From NCBI RefSeq assembly GCF_004794465.1, contig NZ_SSDJ01000126.1, positions 45,273-109,272 of the forward strand: a DNA stretch of 64,000 bases, given 5' to 3'. This stretch comes from Microbacterium sp. K24. GTDB taxonomy: Bacteria; Actinomycetota; Actinomycetes; Actinomycetales; Microbacteriaceae. The notes below the pieces were generated by a model that had not been told where the DNA came from, did not search any database, and saw nothing but the letters and a program-made list of their open reading frames with translations. The position numbers and the translations under genes are program-made. Below are positions 26,375 through 33,909 of this stretch, piece by piece; the stretch's first letter is position 1; every line of letters starts with the position of its first letter.

Positions 26375-27082
26375 GTGTCGCTGGTCCTGCTCGCCGGCAT
26401 GAACTGCACCGCCGATCTGTGGGCGGATGCCGGACTCGACGGGGCGGTCCAGCCGGTGCTGGACCGCCCGACCATCGCTCAGCAGGTCGAGGCGCTGCTC
26501 GCCGAGCTGCCCGAGCGGTTCGTGCTCGTCGGGCACTCGCTCGGGGCCATCGTCGCGATGTCTCTCGCGCTCGCGGCTCCCGACCGGGTGGCCGGGCTCT
26601 GCCTGGTGTCGACGAATGCGAAGGCGCCGACGACAGGGCAGCGCACGGCGTGGCAGGAGTGGCTCGACCTCCTCGACGGGGGGACCGATGCGCGGGAGTT
26701 GCAGCGCAGCATCCTTCCGGCCCTGCTCGGAGAGGATGCCGTGCGCGAGCGCCCCGATCTCGTCGAGCGGACGCTCGCGATGGGCGATGCCACGGGCGAG
26801 GTGCGGCTGCGTGCGCAGTTGCAGCTTCAGCTCAGTCGCGGCGACCTGCTCGCGCGGCTGCCGGGCCTGTCTGTGCCGACGCTGGTCGTCTCGGGACTCG
26901 ACGACGCGATCACGCCGCCGCACTTCCACACCGAGATCGTGACCCGGATGCCCGACGCCCGACTCGTCACCCTCGACGCCGGGCACCTGCTGCCACTCGA
27001 GCGCCCGCAGGCCTTCGGCTCGCTGCTGCGCTCGTGGCAGACGCAGCTGGCGGATGCCGCGGCCGGCGCCGGGCGGCGCTGA
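26375..27082 (+). CDS. Alpha/beta hydrolase
   Basis: A 235-residue serine hydrolase. The nucleophile elbow is GHSLGA, the acid is the aspartate in SGLDDAITPP, and the base is the histidine in DAGHLLPLERP. There is no export signal, so it acts in the cytoplasm on an ester, lactone or carbon-carbon bond. GTG starts two bases after the permease stop, so it belongs to the importer operon and may process the imported compound. This fits the lactone or acid chemistry of the distant LacI-linked cluster, but no substrate is shown. Confidence 0.85.
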   Translation: MSLVLLAGMNCTADLWADAGLDGAVQPVLDRPTIAQQVEALLAELPERFVLVGHSLGAIVAMSLALAAPDRVAGLCLVSTNAKAPTTGQRTAWQEWLDLLDGGTDARELQRSILPALLGEDAVRERPDLVERTLAMGDATGEVRLRAQLQLQLSRGDLLARLPGLSVPTLVVSGLDDAITPPHFHTEIVTRMPDARLVTLDAGHLLPLERPQAFGSLLRSWQTQLADAAAGAGRR

Positions 27083-27095
27083 GGCGCTCCGTCTC

Positions 27096-27275
27096 GGGCG
27101 GAGAACTCGGTGATGGGCGGAGACCTGCGGCGTCAGCATCCGCCCAACAGCGAGAACTCCTCCCTTCGGCGCGCGGATGCCGGGCGCCGTGCGGCTCACC
27201 CGCGTCGGGCTGAGAACTCGCAGATGGGCGGAGGTTCACGGCGTCGGCATCCGCCCATCAGGGAGAAGTCCTCCC
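27096..27275. repeat. Two 69-base direct repeats with internal palindrome
   Basis: Copy A (27096-27164) and copy B (27207-27275) both start GGGC-GAGAACTC and end TCCTCCC. Each contains TGGGCGGA and TCCGCCCA as an internal inverted repeat (27114-27121 and 27139-27146 in copy A). They fill the gap after the hydrolase gene, which holds no gene. They look like a dispersed intergenic repeat family. Confidence 0.8.
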
Positions 27276-27351
27276 GAGCGCGCGTGCGCGAGTCGGTACA
27301 CTCGCGCTCGAGGGTGACGCAGGCGATCACCCGTGACGAGGGGGCGGAATC

Positions 27352-27888
27352 ATGACGCAGGATGCCACAGGGTCCACGACCGAGGCGGCTCAGCGGCTGC
27401 TCGAACGGCGAGTCCGCGCGCTGGAGGCGGCGGTGCTCGTGTTCCCGGTCATCGTCACCGAGATCGTGCTCGTGCTGGGCCTGCTGGTGCCGTTCGTCAC
27501 CGATAAGATCGACGGCGAGGAGCAGACCGTGAACCTCTTCGGGCTCGTCGGCGGACTGTTCGCCCCGGACGAGTCCGGCGAGGTCTCTTCCGGGGATGCC
27601 CCGTTCGGCGTCGCCTTCATCGTCCTGATCGTGGTCATCATCGGGTCGCTGCTGTTCCTGCCGTCGCTCGCGCGCAGCGACATCTCGACTCTCACGGAGC
27701 GGATCATGCTCACGTTCGTCGTGCTGCTGATCGCCGGCACGCTCGGAGCCTGGATGGTGATGGGCATGGGACTGAGCTCGAACTCGCCCTGGACCATGGA
27801 GCCGGCACTGCCGATCCTGTCGGTGGGGACGGTGCTCGCCGCGCTGCTCGCGTTCCTCCCCGTCTACCGGGGTGTGTGGAAGCGCTGA
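27352..27888 (+). CDS. Four-helix membrane protein of unknown function
   Basis: A 178-residue protein with hydrophobic helices near 25-48, 84-103, 118-140 and 150-170 and an acidic loop (FAPDESGEVSSGD) between the first two. No family was recognised. The start ATG follows GAGGGGGCGGAATC. It stands between the importer operon and the accessory patch, with no obvious partner. Confidence 0.7.
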   Translation: MTQDATGSTTEAAQRLLERRVRALEAAVLVFPVIVTEIVLVLGLLVPFVTDKIDGEEQTVNLFGLVGGLFAPDESGEVSSGDAPFGVAFIVLIVVIIGSLLFLPSLARSDISTLTERIMLTFVVLLIAGTLGAWMVMGMGLSSNSPWTMEPALPILSVGTVLAALLAFLPVYRGVWKR

Positions 27889-28050
27889 GAGATGACTCGC
27901 AACCGTCTCCGGCGGAGCGTTGCGGAAAGGCACCTTGGCGCGCAGTAAGCAGCAGTTCGCGTTATGTCCCCGTGGAGCGTTCTTGAGTCTCTTCTTTCGA
28001 GGGTGGGGTCCGGACGGGCAGTTGCTTCGGTGAGCCGATAGGTTGACGCC

Positions 28051-28746
28051 ATGAAGGAATCGAACAAGGACGCCATCGAGTTCACCGCGGCGCAGACGGC
28101 GGCTGCGGTCCTCGAACTGCTGCCCCTTGGGTCGTTGTTGAGTCGTGCTCTGATCGCGCCGATTGAGTTCGCGGAGCGGCAGCGAACCACGAAAATCCTA
28201 GATGCATTTGCCGCGGACATCGCTGAGCTGCAGAGCCAGAGTCGACTCCCCGACATCGACAGCCTCGCGTCTTCCGACCGCTTCATGGCGGTGCTGAGTA
28301 GCGCTTTTCTGGCCTCAAAGTCGACCGCCGATCCGGATAAACTCCGTCGTCTGCGGAACGCGGTGTTCAATACCCAGATCGATGACGTCGAGGCGATTCG
28401 CGCTGAACTATTCGTGCGCCTCTTGGATCGGTATAGCGAGCTCCATGTGCGCATCCTTGAGGTCGCCGAGCCACTCCCGCCATTCGTTTCGAAGGAAGAG
28501 TCTTTTCCCGTTGTCGACGGGAAGCAAGACGGGGTCATGCGGGATCTATTCGGGATAGTCCAGAGGGCGGTGGGGGATCCCCTCGGATTGTTGATGCCGG
28601 CGTTTAACGACCTGCGGAACGACGGATTGCTCGTGCGCACTCAACCGGTGACGTACGGGCTCAACGACACGGGCGATCCGACGCGCCCGGACTCGATGTC
28701 GAAGCTGGGGCGAGCGTTCTTGTTCTTCGTCCGCGATCCGAGCTAG
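28051..28746 (+). CDS. Hypothetical protein (possibly DUF4393/Abi-alpha-like)
   Basis: A 231-residue protein. An apolar helix near 20-35 (VLELLPLGSLLSRALI) precedes a long helical middle (IADLQS-type repeats of charged residues) and a C-terminal part with NDLRNDGLLVRTQPVTYGLN, which looks like a winged-helix end. The layout recalls DUF4393 (Abi-alpha) proteins, which have been linked to phage abortive infection, but the match is weak and made by eye. Codon use is less G/C-biased than in neighbours, suggesting transfer. Confidence 0.55.
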   Translation: MKESNKDAIEFTAAQTAAAVLELLPLGSLLSRALIAPIEFAERQRTTKILDAFAADIAELQSQSRLPDIDSLASSDRFMAVLSSAFLASKSTADPDKLRRLRNAVFNTQIDDVEAIRAELFVRLLDRYSELHVRILEVAEPLPPFVSKEESFPVVDGKQDGVMRDLFGIVQRAVGDPLGLLMPAFNDLRNDGLLVRTQPVTYGLNDTGDPTRPDSMSKLGRAFLFFVRDPS

Positions 28747-28885
28747 ACCCCACCACGAGGCGGGCGACACCAGCACAACCATCAACCTAGGTAAGGCAAA
28801 CTGGCCGGTGTCAATATCTGAGATTCGGATCGGCGTGTCGACCCGTTGGATATCGTGATCGGCAACAGGGAGCGAGAGGGGCGTC

Positions 28886-29407
28886 ATGGAAGATGAGCAG
28901 TGGGAGAAGATCCGGGCCGCCCGGGCGCCGTGGGCCAGCCTGATGGGCAACACAACGAAAGAGTGGGTGCACTGGGTGCAGCTGCTCGACGTTGAGCTGA
29001 AGACCTGGCTGCATGGCGAGGACATCGTCTACGCCGAATTCGGCACCACAAGGAAAGGTGAGGCCTCTCACCAAGGCGGCGCGTACGAGGCGAATGAGCT
29101 CTGGGCGGTCGTGCTGACATCCCGCTTCGTCGCATCGGTCCGAGTTCGGAAGGATTTCAGCACGGAGCTCGCGGACGACGTCGACGTGTCCGTGGTGCCC
29201 CGTTCTGCGATCCAGGCTTTGTCGTTGCAGGTGATCGATGTGCCGACGTCACAGGGTGTGCCGATCGTGACGCGTGCGCACTTCGAGGGTCTCGACGACG
29301 TGGTGCAGTTCCCCGCGAAGGCGGATAAGTGGTTCCTTGTGGATCCGGAGGTTCGGCTTGCGATCTTTGCCGGGCTTCGGGACGACTTGCACCCTCAGCG
29401 CTGCTGA
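28886..29407 (+). CDS. Hypothetical protein
   Basis: A 173-residue soluble protein with no family I recognise. It is tryptophan-rich at the N-terminus (EWVHWVQLLDVELKTWLHG). It ends with FLVDPEVRLAIFAGLRDDLH. ATG 28886 follows GAGAGGGGCGTC. The last 13 bases overlap the convergent HTH gene. Composition is again less G/C-rich than the chromosome background. Confidence 0.6.
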   Translation: MEDEQWEKIRAARAPWASLMGNTTKEWVHWVQLLDVELKTWLHGEDIVYAEFGTTRKGEASHQGGAYEANELWAVVLTSRFVASVRVRKDFSTELADDVDVSVVPRSAIQALSLQVIDVPTSQGVPIVTRAHFEGLDDVVQFPAKADKWFLVDPEVRLAIFAGLRDDLHPQRC

Positions 29408-29622
29408 TCGCGAATCTTCGCACGGATGCGGTTCTGCCAGACGGGATCGTTGTCCATTCGATCGCGCCACCATGGGAGGAAGATGTCTTTGTCGACGACG
29501 CGCACCATCTGTCCGTCGCGGAGTTCACACCCCCGGGGCATGCCCTGGAGCTTCCAGTAGCGGATGGTGCGGCGTGCCCGGCGAAGGCGGTGAGCGGCCT
29601 CCCGGTAGCTGAGGCGTGGCAT
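29395..29622 (-). CDS. Excisionase-like HTH protein
   Basis: A 75-residue basic protein. LSYREAAHRLRRARRTIRYW resembles the MerR-like winged helix of small phage or ICE DNA-binding proteins. WWRDRMDNDPVWQNR closes it. Such proteins act as excisionases or early regulators; no integrase is visible nearby, so it may be an orphan. Together with the decayed gene at 30582 it marks this patch as mobile-element debris. Confidence 0.55.
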   Translation of the reverse strand: MPRLSYREAAHRLRRARRTIRYWKLQGMPRGCELRDGQMVRVVDKDIFLPWWRDRMDNDPVWQNRIRAKIRDQQR

Positions 29623-29640
29623 CGCTAGCTTCTCCAGCTC

Positions 29641-30534
29641 ATGAAGATTATGTGGTTGGGTTCATTCATGGGGATCTCGTCACTTGCCGGTGTTGTGGGG
29701 ACCGAGCCGAAAACTTGGCTCGAGAGCTGGTGGGATTTTTCGTCTTTCGGACCGGATCTGGTTATAGGCATCGGCACTGGGCTGATCGTCGCGCTCATTG
29801 TGCTGGGAGCGGAGCGGCGCTTGTCGACGAGGGCGCGCAACCTGGAGGTTACGAACGCTCAAGGAGCCGCGGTCGAGAAGGGCCGCAGCGTTCTTCAGCA
29901 TCGAATCAAATGGCCACCCGAGGATTCGTACGATCTCACCCCAGATCGAACTCAGCTCGATCGCCTCGTGCCTTCGATCACCGCAGTGCCGTCTGGAGAC
30001 CCTTTCGAGCATCTTCCGGGGTTCCATTTCGCGCAACGAGTCGTTGAGGTTCTCGATGAGGTCGAAGGGGCCGCTGACGCGCTCGACTCTCAGATAGATC
30101 GCCATGAGTGGAACGGGAACGTACTGGCTGTACCTGATGCGATCATGCACAATGTCCATCGTCTGCTCGCTGGCCCATCTCCGTCGCCGCACGATTGGAG
30201 CTGGGACTGGAGTGCCCCGCCGAGCTCGACGACGATTCCGCATGCGATCGTCACGCAGATCGAGAATGACCTCGAGCTCCGTCAACTCGTGCTCGACTAC
30301 CTTCGCAATCGCCGCCTTCTGGAAGCTCACCGAGCGGCGTTCTTGCTTGCCGACGGGCTTTGGCGCGCAGACGAATGGGCTGCCCTGACCGCGCGTCATC
30401 AGGGTGTTCCGCATAACTTCGTGAAGACGCGCTTTCGGCGATGGAAGTACTATCGAGCCGTCGCAGCCGCCAAGAACAACGCCGAGACGCGAGCGAACGA
30501 CCTGATTGTGGCCGTGGACCCGATGGCTCACTGA
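29641..30534 (+). CDS. Hypothetical membrane-anchored protein
   Basis: A 297-residue protein with one strong membrane helix near residues 38-57 (LVIGIGTGLIVALIVLGAE). A soluble region follows with two helical parts, VVEVLDEVEGAADAL and IENDLELRQLVLDYLRNRR. No family was recognised. It starts 19 bases after the divergent HTH gene's start. The one-helix-plus-sensor layout occurs in some defence-island proteins, but nothing more specific can be said. Confidence 0.6.
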   Translation: MKIMWLGSFMGISSLAGVVGTEPKTWLESWWDFSSFGPDLVIGIGTGLIVALIVLGAERRLSTRARNLEVTNAQGAAVEKGRSVLQHRIKWPPEDSYDLTPDRTQLDRLVPSITAVPSGDPFEHLPGFHFAQRVVEVLDEVEGAADALDSQIDRHEWNGNVLAVPDAIMHNVHRLLAGPSPSPHDWSWDWSAPPSSTTIPHAIVTQIENDLELRQLVLDYLRNRRLLEAHRAAFLLADGLWRADEWAALTARHQGVPHNFVKTRFRRWKYYRAVAAAKNNAETRANDLIVAVDPMAH

Positions 30535-30581
30535 GCAGAGATAGTTTGTCGCGCCATGATGTGAAAGTCGGCATGGAATCC

Positions 30582-31228
30582 TCATCTGCTTGGCGATGAG
30601 ATTCGCCTCACCCTGAAGTGACATTCTTGGTCGCCCCGTGTGTGGTTGGTGCGGCAGATGACGCAGACCTTGGAGAGTACCGCCTGGCCGTTGGGTCTGG
30701 CGATCCAGTCGATGATCACGCCGTTCTCGCCGCAGCGGGTGCAGAGCTCGGGCGGACGCGTCGGAGGGTGTGGGTGTCGAGGCGGTGGCGGGCATGGCGG
30801 AAGAGCTGCTCCTCGAGTTCGCCGAGGTCGGGCCAAGACTGGATCTCGTGCACGACGTCGGAGAGCCACGCGTTGGCGGCGAAGGCCCATTCGCGGGCGA
30901 GCTCGACGCCGTCGGGCAGCCTTGCCGGCATGGTGGACGCTTCGAGGCCGAGGCGGGATGATGCGACGACGAGGTATCCGCGGAGCGCGTCCCATGCGGC
31001 GCGCGCGTTGCGGGACTCGAGGCTGTCCACGAGCGGGATGTTGTCCTAGAACCCGCCTCCTGTGACGCGCTTCTTGAGCTGTGATGCCTGAGCGCCGCGG
31101 ACGGCCAGCGCGATCGTGCCGGTCGTCTCGACGACGACGGCGGGCACCTGGTCGACGCGCCAGAGGAAGCGGTCGACCCATTCGCGGTATGCGGCGTCGG
31201 GCTCGATGGCGTCGAGCGGGATCGTCAC
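30582..31228 (-). pseudogene. Decayed phage-like protein gene
   Basis: One coding path can be followed from ATG 31228 down to 30582, broken twice. An in-frame TAG at 31046-31048 lies after RVTGGGF, and the same frame continues as DNIPLVDSLESRNARAAWDA. A one-base loss in a C-run on the minus strand near 30766 then shifts the frame, after which PPELCTRCGENGVIIDW and KVCVICRTNH give a CxxC/CxxC zinc ribbon. The restored protein would be about 214 residues. Similar zinc-ribbon-ended proteins are common in actinophages. Both lesions together argue for a dead gene rather than a sequencing slip. Confidence 0.72.
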
Positions 31229-31780
31229 GCGCGACCCCTCACCTCGCTGGAAGGTAACGTTCGACTGCCCATCGGGGTGGGGTGCGTTCAGTCAACGCAA
31301 AAAGGAGAACAACAATCTCACTCCGGGTGCCAGCGACACGCCAACGACACGCCGAAAGGTGAATTCCACAGGCGATCCGATGTCGAACGCGCGGCGAAAG
31401 GTGATGCCTGTGGGCAGCGGAAGTCGCGCAGCCTAGAAGGCCCGGGATCATGCGGCTCTACCTGCGACCAGCCTCTTGCTCACCTGTGGAAGAACCGGTG
31501 GAGAACCAGGTGATCAGAGGGGAAAAGCGGTGGAAAACTACACGGATGTAACTACTACCGCTTGTGGTCGCCCCCAATGTCGGTACCCATATGTAGTATT
31601 GACGTGTAGGAAGCACGAAAGCCTGAGATCGCCTCAGGTTGAGCTGAGGATCTCAGGCTTGCGAGCGTCAAACTTTGGACGGGATGACCTAACCAAGCTT
31701 AGACCCTAACTCGGGCTAGGTCGCCATTGACCTAGGCGAGAGCTCTAGTTTTTCCTCGGAACTAGAGAGCAGGTGACGAC
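31229..31780. other. 550-base non-coding stretch with hairpins
   Basis: No convincing gene is visible here. Two short frames exist but have no ribosome site or recognisable content. The stretch holds three inverted repeats: AAGCCTGAGATC at 31619-31630 with its complement at 31649-31660, CTAGGTC/GACCTAG at 31716-31735, and CTCTAGTT/AACTAGAG at 31743-31767. The last two lie within 65 bases of the YjzC-like gene and are probably promoter or operator structure. Composition is low in G+C, as in mobile DNA. Confidence 0.6.
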
Positions 31781-31963
31781 ATGGCTAACCCCTTGTCCCC
31801 TGGAGATAGGGCCCCGAAGTCGGGGCAGTACGAACAGGTCGGCCCGCGTGGCGGACGTACCGGAGCTGAGCGCACGGTGACTCGGGGCGAACCGCTCCCG
31901 CCGACGCCCCGCAGGGGGATGGGCTACATCCTCACGGACGCGACCAAGCACGGGAAGCGCTGA
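31781..31963 (+). CDS. YjzC-like small protein
   Basis: A 60-residue protein. PLSPGDRAPKSGQYEQVGPR, GGRTGAERTVTRGEPLPPTP and the RGMGY end closely follow the YjzC family of short proteins (FxPGDRAPxxGxYxxVGPRG...LPPTP). The family's role is unknown; it looks like a rubredoxin-free tail or a small binding module. GAGCAGG precedes the ATG. Its TGA overlaps the next ATG (TGATG). Confidence 0.75.
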   Translation: MANPLSPGDRAPKSGQYEQVGPRGGRTGAERTVTRGEPLPPTPRRGMGYILTDATKHGKR

Positions 31964-32094
31964 TGGGTACGCGGCGGCTCAGCGGCCCGTTCACCATTAC
32001 GTGCCGCCACTGTGGAGCAAAGTACGGCCCGTTCACTCAGGCGTCGGGCGAATTCAAGTGCAGCAAGTGCGGCTGGATCGTTCGCATTGCTTAA
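31963..32094 (+). CDS. 43-residue zinc-ribbon protein
   Basis: ATG 31963 shares its A with the previous stop. The 43-residue product has CRHC at C14/C17 and CSKC at C33/C36, spaced by about 15 residues and flanked by ITC and GWIVRI, a complete minimal zinc ribbon. It is too short for ordinary gene calls. It is coupled to the YjzC-like gene and followed by a terminator hairpin, so the two form one small transcription unit. Function unknown. Confidence 0.72.
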   Translation: MGTRRLSGPFTITCRHCGAKYGPFTQASGEFKCSKCGWIVRIA

Positions 32095-32125
32095 TCCCTG
32101 AGTCGGCGATGGGCCGAATCAAAGA

Positions 32126-32154
32126 GGTCGACAACTACGGTTGTCGGCCTTTTT
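32126..32154 (+). terminator. Rho-independent terminator
   Basis: AGGTCGACAAC and GTTGTCGGCCT pair around a TACG loop and are followed by TTTTT. It lies 32 bases after the zinc-ribbon stop and closes that two-gene unit. Confidence 0.85.
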
Positions 32155-32318
32155 GGTTGGCCTGATTCTCGGCGGCCGTGGCACTTCGTGCGGGCAGACC
32201 TGTTTCGTCCTTTGAGATTGCGACACCGGTGCATCTCACGGATGGAGCATGACCCAGGATCCGCTCTTCGGGCAGAGCTCTGCGGGCGTGGGAGAGAGGC
32301 CGTGAGTTCACCCGAAAC

Positions 32319-32384
32319 GAAGGAGATCTCCCGGAATGAAGGACGGATACTGCGACAGCAGCCTTCACTCCAGAGATCTCCTTC
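32319..32384. repeat. 66-base long imperfect palindrome
   Basis: GAAGGAGATCTC (32319-32330) and its exact complement (32373-32384) bracket a second pair, AATGAAGG and CCTTCACT. It stands just 3' of the aldolase gene that ends at 32411 on the minus strand. It could be that operon's terminator or a miniature element. The remainder of 32155-32410 shows no gene. Confidence 0.6.
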
Positions 32385-32410
32385 ACGTCGTGCGCCAGAC
32401 GCGCGGCGGC

Positions 32411-33151
32411 TCAGCGCTCCGGAGACGCCAGGTCGCGCAGGTGCCGCATGAGCGACGACGCCAGGTTGTAGACCACGAGGTCGGCACCGGCGGCGAAGGA
32501 TGCCTCGGCCGCGGCGCGCGTGCCGACGATGTCCATCCGCAGCGAGCCCGCCGCAGCGAGCGAGGCATGCACGGCCGCGATCGCCTCGGGCACCGGCTGA
32601 TCCTCGGGGCCGGAGCTCGCGGCGAGATCTGCCGGACCCACCATGATGCCGTCGAGCCGCGGCGTCCCGACGATCGCGTCGACCGCGGCGACACCGCCCG
32701 GCGACTCGATCATGCCGAGCACCAGCGTGTTCTCGAGATACCAGGCGAGGTGCTCCGCCGGGTCGACCTCGCCGAAGCGGCCGGCGCGGCTGTAGGTCGC
32801 GAAGCCGCGGTTGCCGGCCGGCGGATACAGCGACGCGTCGACGAGGGCAGCGGCATCCGCGGCACTGTCGAGGTGCGGAGCGAGAATGCCCTCGGCACCC
32901 TGGTCGAGCACGCGCAGGATCTGGCCGCGGTCGTTCTCGCCGACCCGCACGACCACCGGCACGCCGTGCGCGGACGCGAGGGCGATGTGATTCCGGAGAG
33001 CGGTGATGTCGGCCGGGCCGTGTTCGCAGTCGATGAGCACGAAGTCGAACTCGGCGACCGCGAGCATCTCGACGAGCTCTTCCGACGGCATCCGCAGCAG
33101 GGCGCCGAGCAGCTTCTCCCCGGCCAGAGCACGCGCACGCAACGACGTCAT
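32411..33151 (-). CDS. HpcH/HpaI family aldolase
   Basis: A 246-residue class II pyruvate-type aldolase/lyase. Marks are VLIDCEHGPADI, VVVRVGEN, EGILAPHLDSA, the metal-site glutamate in GMIESPGGV and GIMVGPADLAAS. Such enzymes cleave 4-hydroxy-2-oxo acids to pyruvate plus an aldehyde. ATG 33151 overlaps the SDR stop (ATGA). It is the last gene of the HisD-SDR-aldolase operon, so it would perform the carbon-cutting step. The natural substrate is not known. Confidence 0.88.
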   Translation of the reverse strand: MTSLRARALAGEKLLGALLRMPSEELVEMLAVAEFDFVLIDCEHGPADITALRNHIALASAHGVPVVVRVGENDRGQILRVLDQGAEGILAPHLDSAADAAALVDASLYPPAGNRGFATYSRAGRFGEVDPAEHLAWYLENTLVLGMIESPGGVAAVDAIVGTPRLDGIMVGPADLAASSGPEDQPVPEAIAAVHASLAAAGSLRMDIVGTRAAAEASFAAGADLVVYNLASSLMRHLRDLASPER

Positions 33152-33909
33152 CAGGCGACCATACCGGCGGAGAGGTCGACGTCGGCTCCGCACATCCCGG
33201 GCATCGCCAGCATCGCGAGGACCGCGGAGCCGACCTCCTCCTCGGTCACCATGCGTCCGAGTGCGGCGCGCGAGACGAACACGTGCTCGGCGTCGTCGAC
33301 CGTCGTGCCGGAGCGTTCGGCCTCGAGCCGGAAGTTGCGCTCCATCCGGGGCCCCTGCACCGGTCCGGGCGAGAGCGAGTTCACCCGCACTCCCGCGGGA
33401 CCGACCTCGAACGCGAGGGTCGAGGTCAATCCGATCACGGCCATCTTCGATGCGCAGTAGGGGGTGCGATGCGCGAGCGGGCGCTTGCCCGACACCGACG
33501 CGATGTTGATGACGTCGCCGTCGCCGCGCGCGATCATGCCCGGCAGGAGCGCCTTGCACAGCAGGAAGGTGCCGCGCACGTTCACGGCGAACACCTCGTC
33601 CCAGTCGTCGACGGCGATGTCGGTGAGAGCCGCGACCGGGCCGGGGATGCCGGCGTTGTTCACGAGGATCGACACCTCGGTGCCTGCCAGCGCATCGCGC
33701 AGAGCATCGACGGAAGAGGCATCCGCCACATCGCAGACGAGCCCGCGGGCCCGCGAACCCAGAGCGGATGCCACGGCGCCGAGCTTCTGCTCGTCGCGGC
33801 CGACCAGCACGACGTCGGCGCCGGCGGCGTGCAGCGACCGGGCGATGGCCGCCCCGAGTCCGCTGCCGCCGCCGGTCACCACGGCGGTGCGGCCCGTCAG
33901 GTCGGTCAT
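33151..33909 (-). CDS. SDR family oxidoreductase
   Basis: A 252-residue short-chain dehydrogenase. The cofactor loop is TGGGSGLG at residues 11-18. It shows NNAG in VSILVNNAGIPG, the serine in NIASVSGKRP and the catalytic YCASK. The C-terminus ends GADVDLSAGMVA. It overlaps the HisD-like gene upstream and the aldolase downstream by ATGA on each side, so all three are coupled. It probably oxidises a secondary alcohol to the keto acid that the aldolase cuts. Confidence 0.9.
   Translation of the reverse strand: MTDLTGRTAVVTGGGSGLGAAIARSLHAAGADVVLVGRDEQKLGAVASALGSRARGLVCDVADASSVDALRDALAGTEVSILVNNAGIPGPVAALTDIAVDDWDEVFAVNVRGTFLLCKALLPGMIARGDGDVINIASVSGKRPLAHRTPYCASKMAVIGLTSTLAFEVGPAGVRVNSLSPGPVQGPRMERNFRLEAERSGTTVDDAEHVFVSRAALGRMVTEEEVGSAVLAMLAMPGMCGADVDLSAGMVA

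Noticed and set aside
31239..31451. Minus-strand 70-codon frame in the 31.2-31.8 kb gap
   Set aside because: No ribosome site, no domain, and composition like the surrounding non-coding sequence.
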